From Gemmatimonadota bacterium (lineage in GTDB: Bacteria; ARS69), in contig JASLLL010000010.1 in the NCBI GenBank assembly GCA_030747075.1, positions 1 to 64,000 of the forward strand: a stretch of 64,000 nt of DNA, in the 5' to 3' direction. How positions within the stretch are numbered: the stretch's first letter is position 1; each line of letters begins with the position of its first letter. Positions 27,280-36,860 of the stretch are shown here, piece after piece. The translations under genes and the position numbers were made by a program. A model generated the notes under the pieces. It was not told the DNA's origin. It saw only the letters and a program-made list of their open reading frames with translations, and did no database searches.

Positions 27280-27308
27280 TTGAATCAGTACAGAAATGGT
27301 ACTACTTT
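27280..27308 (+). promoter_or_regulatory. rrf2-suf promoter with palindromic operator in its spacer
   Basis: TTGAAT at 27280 and TACTTT at 27303 are 17 bases apart. The perfect inverted repeat AGTAC-N7-GTACT at 27287-27303 fills the spacer. A repressor bound there would block RNA polymerase; the Rrf2 protein encoded 60 bp downstream is the obvious candidate. The site is also locally AT-rich. Confidence 0.5.
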
Positions 27309-27368
27309 GGTCGGGACTGGATTTCGTGCAGGAAAAACCCCTCTGGGCCCGAAAATCGGAGGATCCCG

Positions 27369-27911
27369 GTGTTCGCCTTCACCCGAAAGACGGATTACGC
27401 GCTCGTGGCGCTCGCCGGACTGGCGGAAAGGGCCGCTCGCGGGGGCGGGGTCTCCAGCGCGAGGCTCATCGCGGCGGATTACGGGATTCCGCTTCCGCTT
27501 CTGATGAATGTCCTGAAGGACCTCGTGCGGGGCGGGGTCGTGGAATCGGCTCGCGGGGCCAGGGGCGGGTACTTCCTGGCGCGGGACACGGACGGGATCA
27601 CTGTGCGCCATGTCATGGAGGCCATCGAGGGACCCGTGAAGGTCACGCTGTGCTGCGATGACGACGAGGACCCCGCCTGCCCGGAGTGCCATGTACAGGT
27701 GCGCTGCCCCATCACGGATTCCGTGCGCCTCCTCAATGAGCAGATCCACGATTACCTCAGCCGGATCACCCTCACGGACATTGTCGAAGGGCGTGTGGAG
27801 AGCGTGAGTCCTCCGGCGCCGGGGAGGCCTTCACAGAGTTCGCCTTTTCGCGTCTTGCCGTCCACCCGCACTGCCCGGGTTCGCGGGAAGGACTCATCGG
27901 GAGAGAAATGA
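27369..27911 (+). CDS. Rrf2-family transcriptional regulator (IscR/SufR-like)
   Basis: A 180-residue DNA-binding regulator at the head of the Fe-S assembly operon. The N-terminus reads [19 protein letters not shown] from a GTG at 27369 with GGAGG upstream, matching the usual Rrf2 start; the longer frame to 27180 is rejected. The winged helix ([25 protein letters not shown]) and wing ([10 protein letters not shown]) are clear. Cys95, Cys96, Cys104, Cys107 and Cys113 form an expanded version of the three-Cys cluster site of IscR. It probably senses Fe-S status and controls its own promoter, where an inverted repeat lies in the spacer. A 45-residue disordered tail follows. It overlaps sufB by 4 bp. 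Confidence 0.9.
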   Translation: MFAFTRKTDYALVALAGLAERAARGGGVSSARLIAADYGIPLPLLMNVLKDLVRGGVVESARGARGGYFLARDTDGITVRHVMEAIEGPVKVTLCCDDDEDPACPECHVQVRCPITDSVRLLNEQIHDYLSRITLTDIVEGRVESVSPPAPGRPSQSSPFRVLPSTRTARVRGKDSSGEK

Positions 27912-29356
27912 ACGAGAACCGAAATGTCGTGGAGGAGTTTGCGAACCGCAAGTACCGCTATGGGTTCGTGACGGACATCGAACAGGATTCGCTTCCCCCC
28001 GGACTCGACGAAGGGGTGGTCCGCTTCATCTCCGAACGCAAAGGGGAACCGGACTGGCTCACCGAGTGGCGGCTCAAGGCGTATCGCAAGTGGCTCACCA
28101 TGAAGGAACCGGACTGGGCGAAGATCCAGTACGCGCCGATCAACTACCACGACATCATCTACTACTCCGCACCCAAGAAAGAGGGCGACGGCCCGGCGAG
28201 TCTGGATGAAGTGGACCCGAAGCTTCTGGAGACCTATGAGAAGCTCGGGATTCCTCTGGAGGAACAGAAGGCTCTCTCAGGAGTCGCGGTGGACGCCGTG
28301 TTCGACAGTGTCTCGGTCGCCACGACTTTCCGGGCGAAGCTCGCGGAACTCGGCATACTCTTCTGCCCGCTGTCGGAAGCGGTGAAGGAGCACCCCGAAC
28401 TGGTTCGAAAGTACCTGGGGTCGGTGGTCCCGCACTCGGACAACTTCTTCGCGGCGCTCAATGCGGCGGTGTTCAGCGACGGGTCATTCGTGTACATCCC
28501 CGAGGGCGTGCGCTGCCCGATGGATCTCTCCACCTACTTCCGCATCAACGCGGCCTCCACCGGGCAGTTCGAGCGCACGCTGATCGTGGCGGACAAGGGA
28601 AGCCAGGTCAGCTATCTGGAGGGTTGCACCGCGCCGATGCGCGACGAGAACCAGCTTCACGCGGCCGTGGTGGAACTGGTGGCTCATGAAGACGCAAACA
28701 TCAAGTATTCCACCATCCAGAACTGGTACCCCGGAGACGAAGACGGGCGTGGCGGGATCTTCAACTTCGTGACGAAGCGTGGCCTTTGCCGTGGAGCGAG
28801 GAGCCGCATTTCGTGGACGCAGGTGGAGACGGGGTCCTCGATCACCTGGAAGTACCCCGGATGCATCCTCAAGGGCGACGACTCAGTCGGAGAGTTCTAC
28901 TCCGTCGCGCTGACCAGCAACTGCCAGCAGGCGGACACCGGCACGAAGATGGTCCATGTCGGGAAGAACACGCGCAGCACCATCGTCTCCAAGGGCATCT
29001 CGGCCATGCGCGGGCAGAACACTTATCGCGGGCAGGTCAAGATCCAGAAGAGCGCTCGCAACAGCCGCAACTTCACCCAGTGCGATTCCATGCTGATCGG
29101 AGACCGCTGCGGCGCGCATACCTTCCCGTACATCGATGTGCATAACACGACCTCCCGCATGGAACACGAGGCCACGACATCGAAGATCGGAGAGGACCAG
29201 ATCTTCTACTGCCACCAGCGCGGGATTGAACTGGAAGATGCGGTGTCCATGATCGTGAACGGATTCTGCAAGGAGGTATTCCGGGAACTCCCGATGGAGT
29301 TCGCCGTAGAAGCCCGGAAACTGTTGAATGTGAGTCTGGAAGGAAGCGTTGGCTGA
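27908..29356 (+). CDS. sufB: Fe-S cluster assembly scaffold SufB
   Basis: A 482-residue subunit of the SufBC2D scaffold on which new Fe-S clusters are built. The N-terminus ([19 protein letters not shown]) and the core ([39 protein letters not shown], read in segments) are typical, as is the C-terminal [20 protein letters not shown] stretch with conserved Glu and His. Length is normal. It overlaps the Rrf2 gene by 4 bp; 49 bp with a small GC hairpin (29376-29389) separate it from sufC. Confidence 0.95.
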   Translation: MNENRNVVEEFANRKYRYGFVTDIEQDSLPPGLDEGVVRFISERKGEPDWLTEWRLKAYRKWLTMKEPDWAKIQYAPINYHDIIYYSAPKKEGDGPASLDEVDPKLLETYEKLGIPLEEQKALSGVAVDAVFDSVSVATTFRAKLAELGILFCPLSEAVKEHPELVRKYLGSVVPHSDNFFAALNAAVFSDGSFVYIPEGVRCPMDLSTYFRINAASTGQFERTLIVADKGSQVSYLEGCTAPMRDENQLHAAVVELVAHEDANIKYSTIQNWYPGDEDGRGGIFNFVTKRGLCRGARSRISWTQVETGSSITWKYPGCILKGDDSVGEFYSVALTSNCQQADTGTKMVHVGKNTRSTIVSKGISAMRGQNTYRGQVKIQKSARNSRNFTQCDSMLIGDRCGAHTFPYIDVHNTTSRMEHEATTSKIGEDQIFYCHQRGIELEDAVSMIVNGFCKEVFRELPMEFAVEARKLLNVSLEGSVG

Positions 29357-29405
29357 CGCAACCCGTGACGGAACGCCGCCCGAGGGCGGAGGAGCAGAAT
29401 AGACA

Positions 29406-30176
29406 ATGCTGGAGATCCGCGATCTGCACGCGTCCGTGGAGGGCACGAAGATCCTGAAGGGAGTGGACCTGACCGTGAAGGCCGGGGAGGTTCACTCCAT
29501 CATGGGGCCGAACGGTTCCGGGAAGAGCACGCTGGCACAGGTGCTTGCCGGGCGGGAGACCTACGAAGTCACCGGCGGGCAGGTTCGTCTGGGCGGAGAG
29601 GACATTCTGGAGATGGAGCCGGATGTCCGTGCGCGTGAAGGCCTCTTCATGGCGTTCCAGTATCCGGTCGAGATCCCCGGCGTCAGCAACATGGAGTTTC
29701 TGAAGACTGCGTACAACTCCATCCGGAAGCATCGCGGGGAGAGCGAACTCGACGCCATGGACTTCCTCACGCGGGTGCGTGAAAAACTGGCCACCGTGGA
29801 AATGGACGAGGAGTTTCTTCGTCGCTCGGTCAATGCCGGGTTCTCAGGCGGCGAGAAGAAGCGCCACGAGATTTTCCAGATGGCACTCTTGGAGCCTCGG
29901 CTTGCGGTTCTGGACGAGACGGACTCCGGGCTGGACATTGATGCGCTTCGTGTCGTGGCAGGCGGTGTGAACTCGCTTCGTTCCGGGGACAACGCGATCG
30001 TGCTGATCACTCACTACCAGCGACTCCTCGATTACATCGAGCCGGATTTCGTTCATGTTCTCATGGACGGGAGGATCGTGCGTTCCGGGGGGAAGGAACT
30101 GGCGTTGAAACTGGAAGAGCACGGCTATGCCTGGGTGGCGGAAGAGGTGGCCGCCGGGAAGGGAGCAGCCGGATGA
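29406..30176 (+). CDS. sufC: Fe-S cluster assembly ATPase SufC
   Basis: The ABC-type ATPase of the SufBCD complex. Walker A is GPNGSGKST, the signature is [13 protein letters not shown], Walker B is [14 protein letters not shown], and the switch His lies in [10 protein letters not shown]. At 256 residues it is a soluble single ABC domain without membrane spans. It overlaps sufD by 4 bp. Confidence 0.96.
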   Translation: MLEIRDLHASVEGTKILKGVDLTVKAGEVHSIMGPNGSGKSTLAQVLAGRETYEVTGGQVRLGGEDILEMEPDVRAREGLFMAFQYPVEIPGVSNMEFLKTAYNSIRKHRGESELDAMDFLTRVREKLATVEMDEEFLRRSVNAGFSGGEKKRHEIFQMALLEPRLAVLDETDSGLDIDALRVVAGGVNSLRSGDNAIVLITHYQRLLDYIEPDFVHVLMDGRIVRSGGKELALKLEEHGYAWVAEEVAAGKGAAG

Positions 30177-31497
30177 CCGTGGCGGAACGATGCCCGAAGA
30201 GCTGGCTCTCGGCGATCGGCGCGCAGGCCGAAGAGAGCGCGGCTCCGGAGTGGCTTCGTGAATTGCGCAGGCGCGGCGCGGAGTCCTTCGCGGCCGGCGG
30301 GTTCCCGTCGGCCTCGGAGGAGGACTGGCGATTCACCGACATCTCGACGCTCGTGGCCACGCCCTTCCGTCTTGCGGAGACTCCCGCAAGAATCGCCGAT
30401 CCTGCCGCGCTCGGCGTTCCCGGGCTTTCCGGGGCGCGCTTCGTGTTCGTGGACGGCATCCTTGCGCAAGGGGCGTCGCGCATGGGTGGACTGCCCGCGG
30501 GTTTCTCCGCGCGGCCTTTCGCGGAGGCGGCTGCCGATCCCGAAAGTGGACTTGCGCAGCATCTCGGCGCCTCGCTGGACGCGCGTTGCGACGGCTTCGT
30601 CGCGCTGAATACCGGACTCATGAACGACGGCCTCCATCTCCGCGTGGACCAGGGCGTGCGCGTGGCGGACCCCGTACACATCCTTCATGTGTCCACGGGC
30701 AAGGGCGCGCCGACAATGTCCCACCCGCGCCACCTGATCGTCGCGGGTGCGGGCGCCTCGCTGACCGTCGTGGAGGAGTTCGTGTCGGAAGGCGGGGAGA
30801 AGGCGTTTACCAACGCGGCTACGGAAATCGTGGCCGAAGCCGGGAGCGCGGTCCGGCACTACCGCCTGGTTCGCGAGAACCCGCAGAGCTTTCATCTGGC
30901 CACGCTTGCCGCGCGTCAGTTTGAGGATAGTCTCGTGGAGGCCCATGTCGCACTACTCGGGGGTGCGCTGGCACGCTGCGACATTCGGCCCATGCTTCTC
31001 GGCGAACGGTGCCGGACGCTGGTGAACGGTGTCGGTTTCGGTTCGGGGAACCAACGGCATGATCTGAGAGTCCGCGTCGGGCATTCCCGCCCCCACGGAG
31101 AGAGCCGACAGTACTACCGGAGCGTTCTGGCCGACCGCGCCCGCAGCGTGTTCACCGGGCGGATTGTGGTCGATGAAGGGGCGCAGAAGACGGATGCCGT
31201 ACAGACGAATCGCAATCTCCTGCTTTCGGAAGACGCGGTCGCCCGGGCGCATCCGCAGCTTGAGATCTTCGCCGATGATGTCAAGTGCACGCACGGCGCG
31301 ACCATCGGAGAACTGGACGCCGAAGCGATCTTCTACCTGCGATCGCGAGGGATCCCGGAAGCACAGGCCCGCCGACTCCTTGTGTACTCCTTCGCGGGGG
31401 AGATTCTGGACCGGATGGAGGTGGATCCCGTGAGAGAAACCCTGCGCGCGCTTCTGGAGAGCCGCGTATCAGAGGCCCTCGATCCGGGAGGTGACCA

Positions 31498-31501
<4 letters not shown>
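30173..31501 (+). CDS. sufD: Fe-S cluster assembly protein SufD
   Basis: The SufB-like partner in SufBC2D. The conserved C-terminal part is clear: [21 protein letters not shown] in segments, then [27 protein letters not shown], where the conserved Cys and His are visible. The N-terminal 150 residues vary, as is usual for SufD. 442 residues. It overlaps both sufC and sufS by 4 bp. Confidence 0.94.
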
Positions 31502-32775
<1,274 letters not shown>

Positions 32776-32778
32776 CCG

Positions 32779-33237
32779 ATGGAGTCGGATCTTCGGGATC
32801 TCTATCAGGAGATGATCATGGATCATGGAAGAAGCCCCAGGAACGTCGGGGATCTTCCGGAAGCGGATGGCACCGCGGAGGGGTACAACCCGCTGTGCGG
32901 CGACCGCATCCGTGTGCAGGTGAAGCTGGATCCGGAGGGCGGCGTGGAGGACATCCGCTTCTCGGGTTCCGCCTGCACCATCTGCACGGCCTCGGCATCC
33001 ATGATGACCGACTGCGTGAAGGGGAAGTCGTCGGAAGAGGCGCGTCGCCTGTTTGAGGAGTTTCGGGGTCTCGTGGCTCCGGAAGAAGTTGCGGCATCCG
33101 AAGGGGCACTCCCCGCGAAGCTCTCCGTGTTTGCGGGCGTACGGGAGTTCCCGATCCGCATCAAGTGCGCGGTGCTTCCATGGCACACGATGAAGGCCGC
33201 GATGGAAGAAGAGTCGGGAGAAGTCACCACGGAATGA
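32779..33237 (+). CDS. sufU: SufU-like sulfur acceptor / scaffold protein
   Basis: A 152-residue NifU N-terminal-like protein. Cys40 and Asp42 (NPLCGDRI), Cys66 (SACTICTAS) and Cys130 (IKCAVLPW) match the Zn-binding and acceptor residues of SufU; the spacer between the second and third Cys includes the insertion typical of SufU rather than IscU. It probably takes the persulfide from SufS. Its stop overlaps an ATG in the sufT frame by 4 bp. It contains one of only two ACGT tetramers found right of 2063. Confidence 0.92.
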   Translation: MESDLRDLYQEMIMDHGRSPRNVGDLPEADGTAEGYNPLCGDRIRVQVKLDPEGGVEDIRFSGSACTICTASASMMTDCVKGKSSEEARRLFEEFRGLVAPEEVAASEGALPAKLSVFAGVREFPIRIKCAVLPWHTMKAAMEEESGEVTTE

Positions 33238-33272
33238 GCACGGGCATCGCATTGCCCGGCGGGAGAAGAAGC

Positions 33273-33605
33273 ATGACGGAAAGCGGAAACCGGCCATCTC
33301 CACAGGAGATGCGGGAGAAGATCGTGGCCGCCCTCAAGACGGTCTTCGATCCGGAGATTCCCGTGGACATCTGGGAGATGGGACTCGTGTACCGGCTGGA
33401 TGTGACGGAAGACGGGGTGGTGTCCATGGAGATGACGCTGACTTCACCGATGTGCCCGGTGGCGGAATCGCTGCCGGAGGAAGCGCGCCAGAAAGCCGCG
33501 CAGGTTGAAGGCGTGGAGCGCGTCAGCATGGAACTGGTCTGGGAGCCACCGTGGGGACCGGATCGAATGTCGGAATCGGCGAAGCTGGCCCTGGGGATGT
33601 TCTGA
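33273..33605 (+). CDS. sufT: SufT-like DUF59 / MIP18 family protein
   Basis: A 110-residue iron-sulfur carrier-type protein. DPEIPVDIWEMGLVYRLDV and TSPMCPVAESLPEE contain the family's conserved acidic residues and Cys. It probably helps deliver clusters to target proteins. I chose the ATG at 33273 with GGGAGAAG upstream; an ATG at 33234 that overlaps the sufU stop is also possible and would add 13 residues. It sits between sufU and the second desulfurase. Confidence 0.9.
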   Translation: MTESGNRPSPQEMREKIVAALKTVFDPEIPVDIWEMGLVYRLDVTEDGVVSMEMTLTSPMCPVAESLPEEARQKAAQVEGVERVSMELVWEPPWGPDRMSESAKLALGMF

Positions 33606-33619
33606 GGCCGGGAGGAAGA

Positions 33620-34819
33620 ATGGGCGCGAACCCTCCGATCTACCTGGACGGGCACTCCACCACTCGCGTCGATCCGCGTGTCCTGGAAGCGATGATCCCC
33701 TTCATGGAGCGCGCCTACGGGAACGCGTCCAGTCGTACGCACGCCCTCGGCCGCGAGGCCATGGAGGCGGTGGATCGTGCCCGGGAGCAGGCGGCGGGGC
33801 TCATCGGCGCTTCCCCGCGGGAGATCCTCTGGACGAGCGGCGCCACCGAGAGCGACAACCTTGCGGTCCTGGGTGCGGTCCGCGCTCTTCGTTCGCGCGG
33901 AGACGGGGTCGTGACTTGTGTCACCGAACACAAGGCTGTTCTCGATGCCTGCGCGGTTCTGGAGCGGGAGGGCTGTCGGGTGACGCGTCTGCCCGTGGAC
34001 TCCTGCGGCGTGCTGGATCTGGATCGCCTTGCAGATGCTCTCGACGGGCGGACCGTGCTCGTCTCGATCATGGCCGCGAACAACGAGACGGGCGTGCTGC
34101 ACCCGGTGGGGGAGATCGCGAGCATTGTCCATGAGCGCTCTCCTGCGCTCTTCCACACGGATGCGGCGCAGGCGGCGGGACGCGTCGCGCTCGATGTCGA
34201 AGCGGCCCGGATTGATCTCCTGTCGCTCTCCGCGCACAAGATCCACGGGCCGAAGGGAACGGGGGCGCTCTTCGTGCGCCGTCGTCGGCCGACCGTTCGT
34301 CTGGAACCGCTGACGCACGGCGGAGGACAGGAACGCGGGATGCGCTCCGGGACGCTGAATGTCCCGGGGATCATCGGCATGGGAGAGGCGCTGGCGATGG
34401 CGGCGGAATGCGGGGAGGCCGAGTCGGTGCGAATCCGGGAACTGCGCGACCAACTGCACGAGCGGCTCCTCGCGGATCTCGACGGCGTCCACCTCAATGG
34501 GCATACGGAGCGGCGCCTGCCGGGCAGCCTGAATGTCTCGTTTGACGGGGTGGATGCGGAAGAACTGCTCGTCGGTCTTCCGGAAGTGGCCGTTTCCACG
34601 GGGGCGGCCTGCGCGTCGGCCAGCATCGAGGCGAGCCATGTCCTTCGCTCGATGGATCTGCCCGAGGGACGAGCGCGCTCCTCGGTTCGGTTCGGCGTGG
34701 GGCGGTTCAACACGCGGGAGGAAATCGATCGCGTGGCGGAGAGGGTCGTGGACCGCGTGCGGCGGCTTCGCAGCGGTCGCGGTCAGGTTGTGGGCGGTGA
34801 ATCCGGAGGGATGATGTGA
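33620..34819 (+). CDS. Cysteine desulfurase, NifS/IscS-like (type I)
   Basis: A 399-residue PLP enzyme, different from SufS. Residues YLDGHSTTRVDP, TSGATESDNLAV, Lys207 in SAHKIHGPKG, and Cys331 in the flexible loop STGAACASASIEASHV identify the type I (IscS/NifS) group. All key residues are present, so it should be active. A second desulfurase inside a suf operon is unusual; it might feed sulfur to tRNA thiolation or cofactors, or serve the SufA carrier that follows. ATG at 33620 with GGGAGGAAG upstream. It overlaps sufA by 4 bp. Confidence 0.93.
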   Translation: MGANPPIYLDGHSTTRVDPRVLEAMIPFMERAYGNASSRTHALGREAMEAVDRAREQAAGLIGASPREILWTSGATESDNLAVLGAVRALRSRGDGVVTCVTEHKAVLDACAVLEREGCRVTRLPVDSCGVLDLDRLADALDGRTVLVSIMAANNETGVLHPVGEIASIVHERSPALFHTDAAQAAGRVALDVEAARIDLLSLSAHKIHGPKGTGALFVRRRRPTVRLEPLTHGGGQERGMRSGTLNVPGIIGMGEALAMAAECGEAESVRIRELRDQLHERLLADLDGVHLNGHTERRLPGSLNVSFDGVDAEELLVGLPEVAVSTGAACASASIEASHVLRSMDLPEGRARSSVRFGVGRFNTREEIDRVAERVVDRVRRLRSGRGQVVGGESGGMM

Positions 34820-35223
34820 GCGGAGCAGAGGTGATGACCATTACCGCGATGGCAGCCCGGATCATTCAGGAGAAGGCGGACCGATACGGAACACCGGGAA
34901 GTCCCCTTCGGGTGAAGGTGGTCGACGGGGGGTGCTCCGGAATGAGTTACCACATGGAGTTCGATCCGCACGCGCCCCGGGACGGGGATGCGGTCGTGGA
35001 GCGCGACGGGGCCACCGTTGTCGTGGACGAGCATTCCGCCGAATACCTGCGTGGCTCCGAACTGGACTTTCAGCGGACGCTGATGGAGCAGCGGTTTGTC
35101 TGGACCAACCCGAACGCTACGGGAACCTGCGGATGCGGCGAGTCCTTCTCCGTGCTGGTCAGTCCACCGGACCCAGCGGATCCAGCGTCACGGAACGATA
35201 GATGTCGGTCGCGGCGGCCTTGA
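34816..35223 (+). CDS. sufA: A-type Fe-S carrier (SufA/IscA/ErpA family)
   Basis: A 135-residue HesB-like protein that carries Fe-S clusters to apo-proteins. The three ligand cysteines are visible: VVDGGCSGMSYHMEF and TGTCGCGESFSV. The GTG start overlaps the desulfurase stop. The tail runs about 20 residues past the usual end, and its last 65 bp overlap the 3' end of the opposite gene at 35159. It ends the Fe-S operon. Confidence 0.92.
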   Translation: MSGAEVMTITAMAARIIQEKADRYGTPGSPLRVKVVDGGCSGMSYHMEFDPHAPRDGDAVVERDGATVVVDEHSAEYLRGSELDFQRTLMEQRFVWTNPNATGTCGCGESFSVLVSPPDPADPASRNDRCRSRRP

Positions 35224-35512
35224 GCACCGTTCCGTGACCCTCGACGACGCCGACGCCCGTCCCCTGCGCGAGTTCACGAGCGCGGTTTGCGATGACCGCG
35301 TTGGGCGGGCACGCGATGAGGCGTCGCAGGTTCTTCTTGCCCGGAATGCCGCGCGCGCGTGCGAGAAGCTCCGGCGTTAGTTCTTCTTCCGTTCCGGCAA
35401 TGACGATGGCCCACCCGTTCCCGGCAAGATCCGCCCCGGCCGGTCCCCCCGGCGAGACTCCCAGTTCACGGGCCAGACTCTCGGCGATCTTTTCATGCGT
35501 CCACTCGGTCAT
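35159..35512 (-). CDS. Hypothetical protein
   Basis: A 117-residue soluble protein that I do not recognise. It begins with a helix (TEWTHEKIAESLARELG), then a hydrophobic strand (GWAIVIAGTEEEL), a basic segment (GIPGKKNLRRLIACPPNAVIANRARELA) and a Gly-rich end. The ATG at 35512 has GAGGAGGG upstream, which is good support for translation. A longer frame to 35797 runs antisense across the polymerase gene and is rejected. Its 3' end overlaps sufA tail to tail by 65 bp, and its start faces away from the polymerase gene at 35633, so the 120-bp gap probably holds two divergent promoters. Confidence 0.6.
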   Translation of the reverse strand: MTEWTHEKIAESLARELGVSPGGPAGADLAGNGWAIVIAGTEEELTPELLARARGIPGKKNLRRLIACPPNAVIANRARELAQGTGVGVVEGHGTVLKAAATDIYRSVTLDPLGPVD

Positions 35513-35597
35513 GGCACCCTCCTCGGCGACTCCTGCACGGTATCCCTGCGACCGCGGCGCGTCCACCCGCAGAACGAACGGACCGCGCAGGATTTGC

Positions 35598-35626
35598 TGG
35601 AGACCCAGACAGATGTCTGGTAGTCT
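35598..35626 (+). promoter_or_regulatory. Promoter of the translesion polymerase pair with a 16-bp palindrome
   Basis: TGGAGA at 35598 and TAGTCT at 35621 are 17 bases apart, and the -10 carries the extended TGG. The perfect palindrome CCAGACAGATGTCTGG (35605-35620) fills the spacer. The ATG at 35633 is 7 bases after the -10 with no ribosome binding site, so the mRNA may be leaderless. A LexA-like damage repressor is the natural candidate. Confidence 0.55.
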
Positions 35627-35632
35627 GCCCAT

Positions 35633-36853
35633 ATGAGCACTCGCCGACCTCTCCGTTGCGTCGCCCATGTGGATGTAGACGCCTTCTTCGCATCGGTGGA
35701 GCAGCTGCGCAATCCCAGGCTGCGCGGCAAGCCGGTGGCGGTGGGGTCGGGGGTGATTGCGAGTTGCTCGTACGAGGCGCGGGCGTTCGGGTGCCACGCG
35801 GGCCAGCCGTTGTCTTCGGCGCGGCGCGCGTGCCCGGGGCTGGTCGTGCTGGACGGAAGCGCCGCCGTGTATGCGGCGTTTGGGGATCGCGTGTTTGCCG
35901 TGTGCCGTCGCTTTTCACCGCAACTGGAGACGCATCTCGACGAGGCCGTTCTGGAGCTGACGGGCACCGAGCGTCTGTGGGGTGACGCCCGGGCCGTGGC
36001 GGAACGCATTCGCCGGGAAGTGCGCCGGGAGACGGGGCTTGCGGTCACGGTCGGTCTGGGACGCAATCGCCTGGTCGCGCGGGTGGCCACTCGTCTTGCG
36101 AAGCCGGACGGCGTGGGCCTGATGGAGCCGGGGACGGAGGCCGCACGGATCGGTGCGCTGGCCGTGGCGGAACTGCCGGGTGTGGGACCGAATACCAGCG
36201 CTGTTCTTGCGGAGTTGGGCATACGGAGCGTCAGGGACTTGCGTCGTCTCAGCCGGGAGGAACTGGCGACGCTTTTCGGCACGCGCGGCGGGGCGCTCTA
36301 CGAGCGGTGCCGCGGGCGTGACTCGCGTGCGGTAACCCCGCGCGAGGTGCCGCGGAGCATCTCGCGGGAGACGAGCTTCCATTCGCCGGTGACCGACGCC
36401 GCAAAGATCCGCGCCATGCTGCACTACCTCGTGGAGCGTGCGGGGCGAACCACGCGGGACCTGGGCCTTCGCGCGCGCACCGTGGCGGTTCATGTGCGTG
36501 CATCCGGCGGGCGACGCGTGAGTGCCTCCCATTCGCTGGCGCAACCCGAAGCGACCGATCGTGCCTTCTTCGCCGCAGCCGACCGGCTCTTCGCGCGTAC
36601 CCGTCCGCATCGAGTGGCGCTGCGGGCAGTGGGCGTGTCGCTGTCGCGGCTTGTTCCGGAGGGGCCGACGCAGCTGGACCTGCTGGACCATGGAGCCGTC
36701 GAGATCGCGGAGGATCTGGCTTGCGGCGTCGATGCAGTGCGCCGCCGGTTCGGGCAGGGAGCCCTCGTTGTGGGCCCGTCGGTGTCACTTCTGTCGGCTT
36801 TCCCCTGCGACGCAGACGGCTTCGTCCTGCGAACGCCCAGCCTCACGCAGTGA
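35633..36853 (+). CDS. dinB: Y-family DNA polymerase (DinB / Pol IV-like)
   Basis: A 406-residue translesion polymerase. The palm residues are intact: Asp14 and Asp16 in VDVDAFFASVEQ, and Asp103-Glu104 in HLDEAVLELTG, so unlike ImuB it should be catalytic. The fingers motif SYEARAFG, helix-hairpin-helix LPGVGPNTSAVL and a little-finger domain with SISRETSF are visible. Gln347-Leu-Asp-Leu-Leu resembles a beta-clamp binding motif. It lies 7 bp upstream of dnaE2, a pairing like the imuB-dnaE2 mutasome but without imuA. Expression is probably damage-inducible through the palindrome upstream. Confidence 0.92.
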   Translation: MSTRRPLRCVAHVDVDAFFASVEQLRNPRLRGKPVAVGSGVIASCSYEARAFGCHAGQPLSSARRACPGLVVLDGSAAVYAAFGDRVFAVCRRFSPQLETHLDEAVLELTGTERLWGDARAVAERIRREVRRETGLAVTVGLGRNRLVARVATRLAKPDGVGLMEPGTEAARIGALAVAELPGVGPNTSAVLAELGIRSVRDLRRLSREELATLFGTRGGALYERCRGRDSRAVTPREVPRSISRETSFHSPVTDAAKIRAMLHYLVERAGRTTRDLGLRARTVAVHVRASGGRRVSASHSLAQPEATDRAFFAAADRLFARTRPHRVALRAVGVSLSRLVPEGPTQLDLLDHGAVEIAEDLACGVDAVRRRFGQGALVVGPSVSLLSAFPCDADGFVLRTPSLTQ

Positions 36854-36860
36854 GGGTGCC

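Noticed and set aside
35513-35797. Longer version of the minus-strand hypothetical gene
   Set aside because: It would run antisense through the start of the Y-family polymerase; a good ribosome binding site supports the ATG at 35512.
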